Assembly (NCBI RefSeq): GCF_001894865.1
Contig: NZ_BCXA01000059.1
Span: 1 to 37,103, forward strand
Direction: 5' to 3'
DNA: 37,103 nt
Source: Rhodococcus maanshanensis NBRC 100610
Lineage (GTDB): Bacteria > Actinomycetota > Actinomycetes > Mycobacteriales > Mycobacteriaceae
The notes under the pieces are model-generated. The model ran no database searches. It was not told where the DNA came from and saw only the letters and a program-made list of their open reading frames with translations. This document shows, piece after piece, positions 1-8,340 of this stretch (the first letter of the stretch is position 1; each line of letters begins with the position of its first letter). The position numbers were made by a program, and so were the translations under genes.

Positions 1-520
1 GTCCACCGAAACCGCAGGGCCTTCCAACCCCAACACGTACGACACCCGGCCCGACACCACACTCGCTGTCACACCGGTGAACCCGCTATCCCCGACCCCG
101 TCACCACCACCGGAGCCGACACCATAGGACTGGTCGATCACACCGACGTACACGCCGGTGTCGCTGCCCCGCAGCGTCGCAGGCCGGATCCCGGCGTGTT
201 CGAGTGCCTCCCACACCGTTTCCAGCAGGATCCGCTGCTGGGGGTCCATCCCGATCGCCTCACGCGGACTGATCCCGAAGAACGCGGCGTCGAACTCGGC
301 CGCGTCGTATAGGAATCCGCCCTCATTCGTGTACGACTTGCCCGCCACACCCGGCGCCGGATCGAACACCCCGTCCCAGCCGCGGTCGGTCGGGAACCCC
401 GAGATCACATCACGCCCGTCGACCACCAACTGCCACAACTCTTCCGCGGAAGACAACCCGCCCGGAAACCGACACCCCACCCCCACGATCGCCACCGGCT
501 CCGACGACGACAGCGACACC
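1..520 (-). repeat. KS2-coding segment, near-copy of the KS1-coding segment at about 3084-3600
   Basis: The DNA at the left edge closely matches the beginning of KS1 on the same strand. For example, the stretch around 1-60 and the stretch around 3082-3142 differ at only a few bases, and the blocks coding [15 protein letters not shown] also match. This is the usual internal repetition of modular PKS genes, a product of module duplication and gene conversion. It can mislead short-read assembly. Confidence 0.8.
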
Positions 521-3500
521 ACCGATGCCGATGCCGATTCCGAAGCCGCAGCCGCAGCCGCAGCGATATCGGTGTCGGTGAGCTGGGTAAGGATGTGCGC
601 GGTCACCGCATCCGGTGTCGGATAGTCGAAGACCAGGGACGCAGGCAACCGCAACCCGGTGACTGTGTTCAACCGGTTACGTGCCTCGACCGCAGTCAAC
701 GAATCGAATCCCAGATCCCGGAAATTGCGGTCTGCATCGATGGCCACGCCACTGTCGTGACCCAACACGGCCGCGACCTGATCGCGAACAGTGTTCAGTA
801 CCAACGCCTCTCGGTCGACAGAGGTCACTCCCGCCAACCGGTGCCGCAAACCCGCCACAACTCCCGGGCCGCGACCGACCCCCTGATGCCCGGCCTCTGA
901 CAACCCCGACGACACCGCATCACGGACCCCCGACGAACTCAACCAATACCGGCGACGCTGGAACGCATAACCCGGCAGCTCCACACGCCGCCCACGCCCC
1001 CTCAACACCGCATCCCACACCACACACACACCCACCACATCCAAGCGGGCCATCGAGCGGGTGAACGCGAGAACACTGCCTTGGTCGCGCTGCAACGAAC
1101 CCACGATCACCGGGTCCCGGCCACCATCGGAAGCCGAAGCCTCACAGATCTGTTCGATGTCGACACCCAGCAATGGGTGCGGGCTCGCCTCGACGAACAC
1201 GGTGTACCCGTCCCCGCGCAACGCCTGCACCGCCTGCTCGAAACACACCGTGTCCCGCAGATTCCGGTACCAATAGTCCGCATCCAACCCGGCCGGATCC
1301 AGGACCGTACCGGTGACAGTCGAATAGAACGCCGCCCGCGACGATCCGGTCTCGAGTGGTGTCCGGTCTGTGGTCAGTGCCTGCATCAGGTGATCACGGA
1401 GCTGGTCGACCTGGGCCGAATGCGAGGCGTAGTCGACCGCCACCCGCCGCGCACGAATACCACGACGCTCACACTCACCCAATAGCGACTCCGACGGCCC
1501 GATCGCACCGGAAACCACCGTCGACCCCGGGCCATTGACCACGGCCACCGTCAGCCCATCGAACCCCTCGAGCAGCTCCTCGACCCGCTCCCGCGACGCG
1601 AACACCGACACCATCGCGCCCTGACCCGCCAACTCCGCCAATGCCGCCGACCGCCCGATCACGATCCGGGCGGCATCCTCGAGCGACAACCCACCCGCGA
1701 CATGCGCTGCGGCGATCTCACCCTGGGAATGACCAACCACCGCATCGGGTATGACACCGACCGAACGCCACAGCTCCGCCAGCGACACCATCACCGCGAA
1801 CAACACGGGCTGCACGATCTCGACGTGTTCGAGCCACTCCGCATCATCAGTAGCAAGCACATCCAGCAAAGACCACTCCACCAAAGGAGCAAATACCCGA
1901 TCACACTCGGCCATCTTCTGCGCGAACACCGGAAACCGAGCCGACAATCCCCGACCCATCCCCAACCACTGCGCACCCTGACCCGGAAACACCAACACCG
2001 TCTTGCCATGCGCACGTGCGGTCCCCGACACCACACCATCACCGGCCAATCCTTCGGCCACCGCCGCCAAACCCACCGACAACGCCGCTCGGTCCCCGCC
2101 CACGACCACCGCACGCCGCTCGAACCGCGACCGACCTGCCAAGGTCACCGCCACATCCGCCGGATCCACATCCGGATGCTCGAGCAGATAACGCGACAAC
2201 CGACCCGCCTGCCCTGCCAGCGCCTCCGGTGTCCGACCCGACACCATCCACGCCGCCGACCCGTCCCCACCGGCCACAGGATCGGTCACCGGTTCGGTCA
2301 CCGACCCCGGTGCCTGTTCGAGGATGACGTGGGCATTGGTGCCACTGACACCGAACGACGACACGGCAGCACGACGCGGCCGATCGACCATCGGCCAGTC
2401 TCGTTGCTCGGTGAGCAGTTCCACCCGCCCGGCAGTCCAATCCACCCGCGTGGACGGGGAATCCACGTGCAGCGTCTTGGGCAGGATTCCTCGACGGAGC
2501 GCCTGCACCATCTTGATCACACCGGCCACACCGGCAGCCGCCTGGGCGTGCCCGATATTGGACTTGACCGAACCCAACCACACCGGCCGATCCTCCGACC
2601 GATTCTGCCCATAGGTGGCCAGCAACGCCCGCGCCTCGATCGGATCACCCAACCTGGTCCCGGTACCGTGCGCCTCCACCACATCCACCTCGGCCGCGGA
2701 CACCCCGGCATCGGCCAACGCACGCCGAATCACCCGCTGCTGGGAGCGACCATTCGGCGCGGTCAAACCATTCGACGCACCATCCTGATTAACCGCGCTA
2801 CCCCGCACCACCGCCAATACCTGATGCCCGTTGCGTCGGGCGTCGGACAACCGCTCCAGCACCAACACACCCGAGCCCTCGCCCCACGCCGTCCCGTCGG
2901 CAGCGTCGGCGAACGGCTTACACCGACCATCGACAGCGAGCACTCGCTGCCGGGAGAACTCGACGAACGTCGCGGGTGTGGACATCACCGTCACACCACC
3001 GGCCAGCGCCAGCGAACACTCCCCCGACCGCAACGCCTGGACTGCCAAATGCAGCGCCACCAACGACGACGAGGCCGAAGTGTCCACCGAAACTGCCGGG
3101 CCCTCCAACCCCAGCACGTACGACACCCGGCCCGACACCACACTGGACGAACCGCCGGTCAATCGATAGCCCTCGACGTCGACCGGAACCTGCCCGCCGG
3201 CGCCGACCCCATAGTCGTTGTGCATCACCCCGCAGAACACTCCGGTGTCGCTTCCGCGCAGCGCCGACGGTTCGATGCCCGCTGATTCCAGCGCCTCCCA
3301 TGCGGTTTCCAGCAGTACTCGCTGCTGGGGGTCCATCGCCAACGCCTCGCGCGGACTGATCCCGAAGAACTCGGCGTCGAACTCCGATGATTGATGGAGG
3401 AAACCGCCCACGCGCACATAGGACTTGCCTGGCACGCCCGGCTCCGGGTCGTACAGGTGTTCCACGTCCCAGCCGCGGTCTGTCGGGAAATCTGATAGCC

Positions 3501-3651
3501 CATCGCGACCGTCAATTACCAACTGCCACAAGTCATCTGACGACTCCACGCCGCCGGGAAACCGGCAGCCCGTGCCCACTATCGCGATCGGCTGCGTCCG
3601 CCCGAGCTCATCATCGAGAAGCTCAGCTCGCTCTGGATTTACCCGAGTCAT
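1..3651 (-). CDS. Modular type I polyketide synthase, N-terminal part (loading KS-AT-ACP, then KS)
   Basis: The gene is open from an ATG at 3651 to the window edge (1217 codons, no stop), so it is cut off at its C-terminal side. Domains: KS1 about residues 21-448, AT about 550-865, ACP about 940-1020, and a second KS starting near residue 1043. KS1 has the two catalytic histidines (EAHGTGT and KSNIGHAQ motifs), but the active-site motif reads VDTSASSS, with Ala193 where the Cys of TACSS belongs. The AT has GHSQGE (Ser642) and YASH (741-744), the signature for methylmalonyl-CoA. The ACP has GFDSL with Ser984 for phosphopantetheine. No KR or DH lies between AT and ACP, and only about 20 residues precede KS1, so this looks like a KSQ-type loading module supplying a propionyl starter. 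The first base pairs of the window end exactly before the KS2 active site. Family and domain order are certain; starter and product are inferred. Confidence 0.93.
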   Translation of the reverse strand, partial: MTRVNPERAELLDDELGRTQPIAIVGTGCRFPGGVESSDDLWQLVIDGRDGLSDFPTDRGWDVEHLYDPEPGVPGKSYVRVGGFLHQSSEFDAEFFGISPREALAMDPQQRVLLETAWEALESAGIEPSALRGSDTGVFCGVMHNDYGVGAGGQVPVDVEGYRLTGGSSSVVSGRVSYVLGLEGPAVSVDTSASSSLVALHLAVQALRSGECSLALAGGVTVMSTPATFVEFSRQRVLAVDGRCKPFADAADGTAWGEGSGVLVLERLSDARRNGHQVLAVVRGSAVNQDGASNGLTAPNGRSQQRVIRRALADAGVSAAEVDVVEAHGTGTRLGDPIEARALLATYGQNRSEDRPVWLGSVKSNIGHAQAAAGVAGVIKMVQALRRGILPKTLHVDSPSTRVDWTAGRVELLTEQRDWPMVDRPRRAAVSSFGVSGTNAHVILEQAPGSVTEPVTDPVAGGDGSAAWMVSGRTPEALAGQAGRLSRYLLEHPDVDPADVAVTLAGRSRFERRAVVVGGDRAALSVGLAAVAEGLAGDGVVSGTARAHGKTVLVFPGQGAQWLGMGRGLSARFPVFAQKMAECDRVFAPLVEWSLLDVLATDDAEWLEHVEIVQPVLFAVMVSLAELWRSVGVIPDAVVGHSQGEIAAAHVAGGLSLEDAARIVIGRSAALAELAGQGAMVSVFASRERVEELLEGFDGLTVAVVNGPGSTVVSGAIGPSESLLGECERRGIRARRVAVDYASHSAQVDQLRDHLMQALTTDRTPLETGSSRAAFYSTVTGTVLDPAGLDADYWYRNLRDTVCFEQAVQALRGDGYTVFVEASPHPLLGVDIEQICEASASDGGRDPVIVGSLQRDQGSVLAFTRSMARLDVVGVCVVWDAVLRGRGRRVELPGYAFQRRRYWLSSSGVRDAVSSGLSEAGHQGVGRGPGVVAGLRHRLAGVTSVDREALVLNTVRDQVAAVLGHDSGVAIDADRNFRDLGFDSLTAVEARNRLNTVTGLRLPASLVFDYPTPDAVTAHILTQLTDTDIAAAAAAASESASASVVSLSSSEPVAIVGVGCRFPGGLSSAEELWQLVVDGRDVISGFPTDRGWDGVFDPAPGVAGKSYTNEGGFLYDAAEFDAAFFGISPREAIGMDPQQRILLETVWEALEHAGIRPATLRGSDTGVYVGVIDQSYGVGSGGGDGVGDSGFTGVTASVVSGRVSYVLGLEGPAVSVD

Positions 3652-4337
3652 ACCAATTCCCCATCCAAGTCAAATGAAGTTGGGTTGCGATGTGTTTCGT
3701 AGGTATCCGTCGAGATAAGCCACGAAATGGTCGTGATGGGAATCGGCCACCTCGACGTTCTGGCGCGTTTCGGGCTGGACCAACCCGGAATCAATCTAGG
3801 CCCTGAATTTCTGGGTGTCCGCCGAGGCATAGGCCGCTGTGATGGTCATCGAAAGGTCGACACTGCATTCGCAATGATGGGCATAGGCATTGAATATCCA
3901 AACGCCGCGATCGCCGACATATGACTCCTCATACCCGATCTCCCACCCCTCGGATCTGGCCGCGCCGGCGAGCAGAAACCCGAAAGTCAGAATGGGCATG
4001 CTCGCGCAGGGACTGCCGATCCCCCGAAGTCGTCTCGCCCGTGCCCGGCAGGATCGTTGGGCCGGCCAGAGACCACTTCATCAAAGTAGAACACGTTCCT
4101 GTCCGATGCAAGCATTTAGCCCGAAGTGACTGACGGACACCAGACTTCGTGAACTCGGCGACCACTCGCCTCCCGAAAACCGTCGGGCGGCCGCCATCCT
4201 CGGACCGGAAGCTCCCGCCCCGAACTGTCGCTCGCAAGCGACTGCGCATCATCCGACGACGGTGCGACAAGACTGCTAGCATCCGGCGAGTGGCCCCGCA
4301 TATCGGATGGGGTCAATCGCCTGAGGGGGGCAAAACC
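3652..4337. other. Divergent intergenic region between the PKS and methyltransferase genes
   Basis: These 686 bases have no convincing gene. They should hold the promoters of both the PKS (start 3651, minus) and the methyltransferase (start 4338, plus). A KstR-like palindrome lies at 4087-4100 (separate entry). A 67-codon minus-strand reading frame at 3796-3999 begins with a hydrophobic stretch, but no family is recognisable. Base composition is less GC-rich than the mce4 region. I see no clear -10/-35 pair. Confidence 0.6.
4087..4100. promoter_or_regulatory. KstR-like operator in the PKS/methyltransferase intergenic region
   Basis: TAGAACACGTTCCT matches the KstR consensus TnnAACnnGTTnnA at all but the last base. 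That is as good as several sites in front of genuine sterol genes in this window. It lies 238 bases before the methyltransferase start and 436 before the PKS start. Function is unproven. Confidence 0.45.
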
Positions 4338-5282
4338 ATGACAGTTATGGAATTTCGTGACTCCGAGAGCTCAACCCGACGCATTTTGCGGTGGACTCGC
4401 GAATGGGGGTGGTTTGCGTCCTTGGTCTTCGTGCCCGCGATTCCTGATCGATTCAGTCGGGTGTACGACGATATTCTCACTGCATCCAACTGGCTGGGTG
4501 AGGAATCGATGTTCTTTAATCTGGGCTACTGGAAAGACAGTCCCCAGACTTTCGATCAAGCGGGCGCGGCGTTGGCTCGACTGGTAGCGACCGAAGCGTG
4601 CCTCGGGTCCGGCGATGTGGTTGTCGACGTCGGCTGCGGATTCGGCGATCAAGATTTTCTCTGGGCGGATGAATTCGGCCCGAAACGAATAACAGGCGTA
4701 AACATATCCGCGAAACAGGTCGAGATCGCGACCGCGCGGGCCGCCGAACTGGGACTCAGCGATATCGTCGAGTATACGCACGGGTCCGCAAGCGATCTGC
4801 CTCAGTCCGATGCGTCCGCAACGAAAGTGACCGCGCTCGAATCAGCGCTTCACTTTCCGTCGCGTTCACGATTTTTCGAGGAAGCATTCCGAGTCTTGGC
4901 ACCTGGCGGTCGGTTGGTGACCGCCGACGTCGTGCCGCTCGCAAATGAGCATGTTACGAGCAGGACCAGCCGGTTACGCCCCCTGGGAAAATTGGTGCAC
5001 GGCATATTCACGACTTCCCGCCAGAATCACACCAATGCGGAGGAATACCGCCAGGCGCTCATAGCGGCCGGCTTCACAGATGTGAGGGTCTACTCCATCC
5101 GTGACAACGTCTACCCTCAATACGCGGAATATGTCAGCGTTAAGCTCAGGCAGCCGGAGATGAAGAGAATCAATCCGTTGATTCGGAGCTTTTTCGGCCC
5201 AAGAGGAGTTTCGTTCTGGGCCCCTTGGCTCGACTATATCGTTGCTGTTGCAGACAAGCCGCCCGTTGGAGACGGTCGTTAG
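4338..5282 (+). CDS. EryG-like SAM-dependent O-methyltransferase
   Basis: A 314-residue class I methyltransferase. The SAM-binding motif I is VVDVGCGFGDQDF (about residues 95-107). It is followed by the acidic beta2 end, a TALESALHF segment and a FRVLAPGGRLV post-motif. The NLGYW block, QDFLW, the ESALH segment and the SIRDNV block near the C-terminus resemble EryG, the erythromycin mycarosyl 3''-O-methyltransferase, and related macrolide/sugar or polyketide O-methyltransferases. The frame is open upstream to 4149, but the ATG at 4338 is preceded by a GAGGGGGG ribosome site and starts the family-like length. Placed divergently beside a type I PKS, it is most likely a tailoring enzyme of that pathway; the substrate cannot be told. 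A C- or N-methyltransferase role is a weaker alternative. Confidence 0.85.
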   Translation: MTVMEFRDSESSTRRILRWTREWGWFASLVFVPAIPDRFSRVYDDILTASNWLGEESMFFNLGYWKDSPQTFDQAGAALARLVATEACLGSGDVVVDVGCGFGDQDFLWADEFGPKRITGVNISAKQVEIATARAAELGLSDIVEYTHGSASDLPQSDASATKVTALESALHFPSRSRFFEEAFRVLAPGGRLVTADVVPLANEHVTSRTSRLRPLGKLVHGIFTTSRQNHTNAEEYRQALIAAGFTDVRVYSIRDNVYPQYAEYVSVKLRQPEMKRINPLIRSFFGPRGVSFWAPWLDYIVAVADKPPVGDGR

Positions 5283-5296
5283 CCTCAATCTTTCTC

Positions 5297-5333
5297 ACTG
5301 ATCCCGCGCTGGCATAGCGGGCGCGGGATCAGT
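5297..5333. terminator. Hairpin after the methyltransferase gene
   Basis: A perfect 13-base inverted repeat (ACTGATCCCGCGC and its complement, arms 5297-5309 and 5321-5333, 11-base loop) begins 14 bases after the methyltransferase stop. There is no U-run on the plus side. It is probably a terminator, though an IS end is an alternative because transposase remains lie next to it. Confidence 0.6.
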
Positions 5334-5339
5334 GGTTTG

Positions 5340-5580
5340 CTGCTTCCGATCGTGGCCGGCAGAGCCTCACACACGGCCTGCGCGTAGACCCCGGACATGT
5401 CGATTGCGACGTGCGTGATGGCGGCCTTCCACCCCGAGGTCGCGGCGGGACCTCCGGCACCAATCGGTGAAGGACTTCCGGCCACAGGAACCACTGGTGC
5501 ACAACCAATTACGTTCATGCCACAGAACAGCTGGGCGGTCCGATCCGATCTTGATGTCGTGTGGAGCCGTGGTCACCAAG
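5340..5580 (-). pseudogene. ISL3-family transposase relic
   Basis: Two transposase pieces remain in different reading frames. At about 5460-5525 the minus strand codes HERNWLCTSGSCGRKSFTDW, the pattern of the N-terminal zinc ribbon of ISL3 transposases (W-C-x4-C-x-R-x-SFT). At about 5348-5434 another frame codes WKAAITHVAIDMSGVYAQAV, resembling the first catalytic-Asp region of the DDE core. The middle of the protein is deleted and the frames no longer connect, so this is an inactive remnant. It lies between the PKS/methyltransferase segment and the end of the mce4 operon, and it fills most of the 306-base gap there. Family assignment is from motif memory, not a search. Confidence 0.6.
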
Positions 5581-5588
5581 CCCTAGCC

Positions 5589-6197
5589 TTACACCGGGGT
5601 CAGCCGGCCGGTGAGCCAGCGATCGCCGTCCTTGTGCATCTCCATCCGCACCCGGCTACCGGTGGTGGCCGCGTCGGGGGCGTCGGCGCTGGTGGTGATC
5701 TGGTTCAGGAACAGCAGCACGACGGCATCGTCGGGATCGGCCGAGACGACGGAGTCGCCCTGAACCGTGACCTGCACGGTGAGCTTCTTCTCCTTCGCGC
5801 CTGGCGCGATCACTTCCGCTACCAGCGTGTTGTAGTCGTCCTTGAACGACCCGGTCAGGCCGTCGGCGGCCGCAGCGAGCTCGTTGTCCACGGTGTTGTA
5901 GTTGTAGGACAGCATGGCCACCGCCTGCTCGCCTGCCGCCGCCACCGCGTCGGTGCGCGCCTGCTCGGTCCGGTTGTCCTGGAGGTGCTGGTAGAACAGC
6001 ACCCCGACGCCCGCCACGAGGGCGATCACCAGCGCCGCGGCGACCGCCGCGAGGGCGGTGCGCCCCACGTTGCGGGGCGCGGTCTCCGTGGTACCCGGCT
6101 CGGTCGATGCGTCGGTGACCGTCTCGGTCGACTCGACCTCGGTGGCCTCGGCCGACTTGTCCTCGCTGACCTGCTCGGTCGACTTGTCCTCGCTCAT
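5589..6197 (-). CDS. Mce-associated membrane protein (second, Rv3492c-like)
   Basis: A 202-residue protein: an acidic Ser/Thr/Glu-rich N-terminus (residues 1-43, including a near-perfect nine-residue repeat beginning SEDK), one transmembrane helix (about 46-70, TALAAVAAALVIALVAGVGVLF) and an extracytoplasmic domain of about 130 residues. This is the layout of the Mce-associated (Mas/Mam) proteins encoded after mceF. They are thought to stabilise the Mce complex; their fold resembles VirB8/NTF2-like domains. The ATG at 6197 overlaps the stop of the preceding gene by four bases (ATGA), so it is translationally coupled and is the last gene of the mce4 operon. Confidence 0.85.
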   Translation of the reverse strand: MSEDKSTEQVSEDKSAEATEVESTETVTDASTEPGTTETAPRNVGRTALAAVAAALVIALVAGVGVLFYQHLQDNRTEQARTDAVAAAGEQAVAMLSYNYNTVDNELAAAADGLTGSFKDDYNTLVAEVIAPGAKEKKLTVQVTVQGDSVVSADPDDAVVLLFLNQITTSADAPDAATTGSRVRMEMHKDGDRWLTGRLTPV

Positions 6198-6961
6198 GGC
6201 ACAAACTCCACCTTCGACGCGGTCATGGTCCCACCGTCGTCCGTCACCGTCACGCGCATCCGGAAGTCACGCGGTCCCGACTGGGTCTGGTCCGGCGTGC
6301 TCACGTTGGCCCGCGCGGCGACCAACACCTTCGCCTTGTCGCCGTCCTCGCTCTCGAGTCCGGCCTCGATGATCTGGCCCTCGGTGGTGACCGAGGCCTC
6401 CTTCACCACGCTGACGAAGGGGTCCTGGCGGCCGTCGAACTCGGCCTTGAAGTCGCCGCTCGCGCCCGCGAGGATGCGGTCGACATCCTCCTTGGCGGTC
6501 TCCGGCCGGATCGTGGTCAGATTCAGCACCGTCTGCCGCGCGGTCTGCACGAAGGCGTTCCGCTTGGCGTCCCGCTCGCTCGCCGCGTTCCGATCGATCA
6601 GCAGCACGATCCCGGCCGCGATGAGCGCCAGCACCAGTACACCCGCGACGACCATCGGGACGGTCGGCCGACGACGGGGCGCCTTCTCGGCGTCCGTCAC
6701 CGACTCGGCGTCTGCTGCCTGCTCCGCGACCACCGGCTCGGCGTCCGCTGCCGACTCGGCTTCGGCCTTGGGCGTGACACCCTCGGCATCGGCCTTGGGT
6801 GCGCTCTGCTCGGAGGCTGCCTCGGCCGTCACCGTCGTCGTTGCGCCCGTAGCCTCGGCCCGGTCTTCCACCGGGGGTCCCGCGCTACGGCTCGCGCGCC
6901 TGCGGGGAGCCGGCTTGTTCGGGGTGGTCAGCTCTGCTGACCGGTCATCATCGTCTGCCAT
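6194..6961 (-). CDS. Mce-associated membrane protein (first, Rv3493c-like)
   Basis: A 255-residue protein with a long Ala/Glu/Asp/Pro-rich cytoplasmic tail (residues 1-100), one transmembrane helix (about 101-123, VPMVVAGVLVLALIAAGIVLL) and an extracytoplasmic domain that begins with a helical DAKRNAFVQTAR segment. I chose the ATG at 6961 because a strong GAAAGGAG ribosome site lies just upstream. The frame stays open further up only as an overlap with mce4F. The gene overlaps the 3' end of mce4F by 34 bases and the next gene by four. By position and architecture it is a paralogue of the following protein and an accessory part of the Mce4 transporter. The unusually long charged tail is low-complexity and probably disordered. 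Confidence 0.85.
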   Translation of the reverse strand: MADDDDRSAELTTPNKPAPRRRASRSAGPPVEDRAEATGATTTVTAEAASEQSAPKADAEGVTPKAEAESAADAEPVVAEQAADAESVTDAEKAPRRRPTVPMVVAGVLVLALIAAGIVLLIDRNAASERDAKRNAFVQTARQTVLNLTTIRPETAKEDVDRILAGASGDFKAEFDGRQDPFVSVVKEASVTTEGQIIEAGLESEDGDKAKVLVAARANVSTPDQTQSGPRDFRMRVTVTDDGGTMTASKVEFVP

Positions 6962-8340
6962 GTCGACTCCTTTCCGGACGAGCCCCCCGACGCCAATGCC
7001 GGTTGGGTGTACAGCCGGCCGTCGGGACCGGTGTACTTGCCCGTCTTCGGGTCGTAGGGCCGCGCCGTCACCGGCGCTTCCACCGACTCGCCATAGGAGC
7101 TGGGAACTGTCGTGTACGAGGGTACATTCGGCGGCTTGACCGGCCCGTTGGGCGGGTTGTTGCCCAGCGGGACGTAGCCGGTGCGGCACTCCTCAGGGGT
7201 CGGAGCCCGCCTGCCGGGGAACTCCATGCACGGGCTGTTCCTGGCGCCGCGCACGGTCGTGGGATCGTCCGGTGCCACCCGGCAGAACAAGCCGGGCGGG
7301 GTGTCCGGCGTGGACACCTCGTTGCCCGGTCGCCACTGGTCGGGCGGGAGGAAGCCTGTGGTGCACGGCGGCGGGTCGTTGACCTCGATGGCGAAGTTCA
7401 CCAGCCCACCCTCGTCACGGGGACCCGAGAGCGCCATCGTCATCAGCGCTGCGGTCATAGGCGGGTACAGCACCAGGACCTGCTCGATGCTCTTGTTGTA
7501 GATCACGCCGACCTCGCCGACGCTGACCAGGTTGGCCAGCAGCAGCGGCAGCGTCGGCTTCAGATCCTGGAACAACGCGTTGGCCTCCTCGGCGGCGCCA
7601 GGGCCCTTCTCGATCACGGCCCGCAGGTCCGGGTCGCTGGCGCGAAGCTGATCGGAGAACGTCACCAGGTTCTTGGTCCAGCTCCGGATCGCCTCGCTGC
7701 TGACCACCTGGGTGTCCAGCAGCGGGCCGATCTGATCGATCAGCTGCACGGTCGCGTCGGAGTTCGCGTTGGCCTCCTGGACGAACAGTCGCGCCGAGTC
7801 GATGAGCTGCTGCAGCTCGGGGCCGGTGCCGTTGAACGCCTTGAAGGCCTCGTCGACCACCAGCTTCAGCTGGGTGTTCGAGACGCTCTTGACCAGGGTG
7901 TTGGCCTGATCGAGCAGCGCACCGACCTCCTGCGGCACCGAGGACCGGTCCTCGGGGATGACGTCCCCGTCCGACAGGTACGGCTCGGAATCCTCGCGCG
8001 GGATCAGGTCCACATATTGCTCGCCGACCGCGGAGACGCTCTTGACCTCGGCGTCCACGTCGGCGGGAATGTCGTACTTGCTGCTGATGGACAGCTTCGC
8101 GTCCACGCCGGACTCGGTGAGCACCACCTCGTCGACGGTGCCAACATTGGTCCCGCGGTAGGCCACGTTGGCGTGCGGGTAGAGGCCACCGGTGGACGGC
8201 AGCTCGACGGTGACGTCGTACCGACCGAGCCCGAACAGCGCCGGGAGTTGGACGTACTGCGTCGCCATCACCGTCAACCCGATCACCGTGAGGATCGAGA
8301 AGATGATCAGCTGAACACGGACGAACTTCGACAGCATCAT
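6928..8340 (-). CDS. mce4F: Mce4F, substrate-binding/channel subunit of the Mce4 sterol importer
   Basis: A 470-residue protein with an N-terminal transmembrane anchor (about residues 8-27), an MCE domain (about 38-115) that includes the GLYPHANVAYRGTNVGTV block typical of the family, a long helical region (to about 320), and a Pro/Gly-rich C-terminal tail of about 150 residues containing several Cys. MceF proteins form part of the heterohexameric periplasmic tunnel that passes lipids to the YrbE permease. It is the last of six consecutive mce genes. Its ATG overlaps the mce4E stop by four bases (ATGA). Confidence 0.92.
   Translation of the reverse strand: MMLSKFVRVQLIIFSILTVIGLTVMATQYVQLPALFGLGRYDVTVELPSTGGLYPHANVAYRGTNVGTVDEVVLTESGVDAKLSISSKYDIPADVDAEVKSVSAVGEQYVDLIPREDSEPYLSDGDVIPEDRSSVPQEVGALLDQANTLVKSVSNTQLKLVVDEAFKAFNGTGPELQQLIDSARLFVQEANANSDATVQLIDQIGPLLDTQVVSSEAIRSWTKNLVTFSDQLRASDPDLRAVIEKGPGAAEEANALFQDLKPTLPLLLANLVSVGEVGVIYNKSIEQVLVLYPPMTAALMTMALSGPRDEGGLVNFAIEVNDPPPCTTGFLPPDQWRPGNEVSTPDTPPGLFCRVAPDDPTTVRGARNSPCMEFPGRRAPTPEECRTGYVPLGNNPPNGPVKPPNVPSYTTVPSSYGESVEAPVTARPYDPKTGKYTGPDGRLYTQPALASGGSSGKESTWQTMMTGQQS

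Noticed and set aside
960-1010. Possible frameshift in the PKS at a C/G run after the AT domain
   Set aside because: On recounting, the run has five G on the coding strand and the frame continues smoothly into [13 protein letters not shown], so the PKS is intact here.
1702-3285. A 527-codon plus-strand reading frame opposite the PKS
   Set aside because: Its Arg/His/Pro-rich composition is a codon-bias shadow of the minus-strand PKS, which has clear KS and AT motifs over the same bases.
3796-3999. A 67-residue minus-strand frame with a signal-like start
   Set aside because: No recognisable family, no clear ribosome site and a position inside a promoter region; kept only as a note in the intergenic entry.
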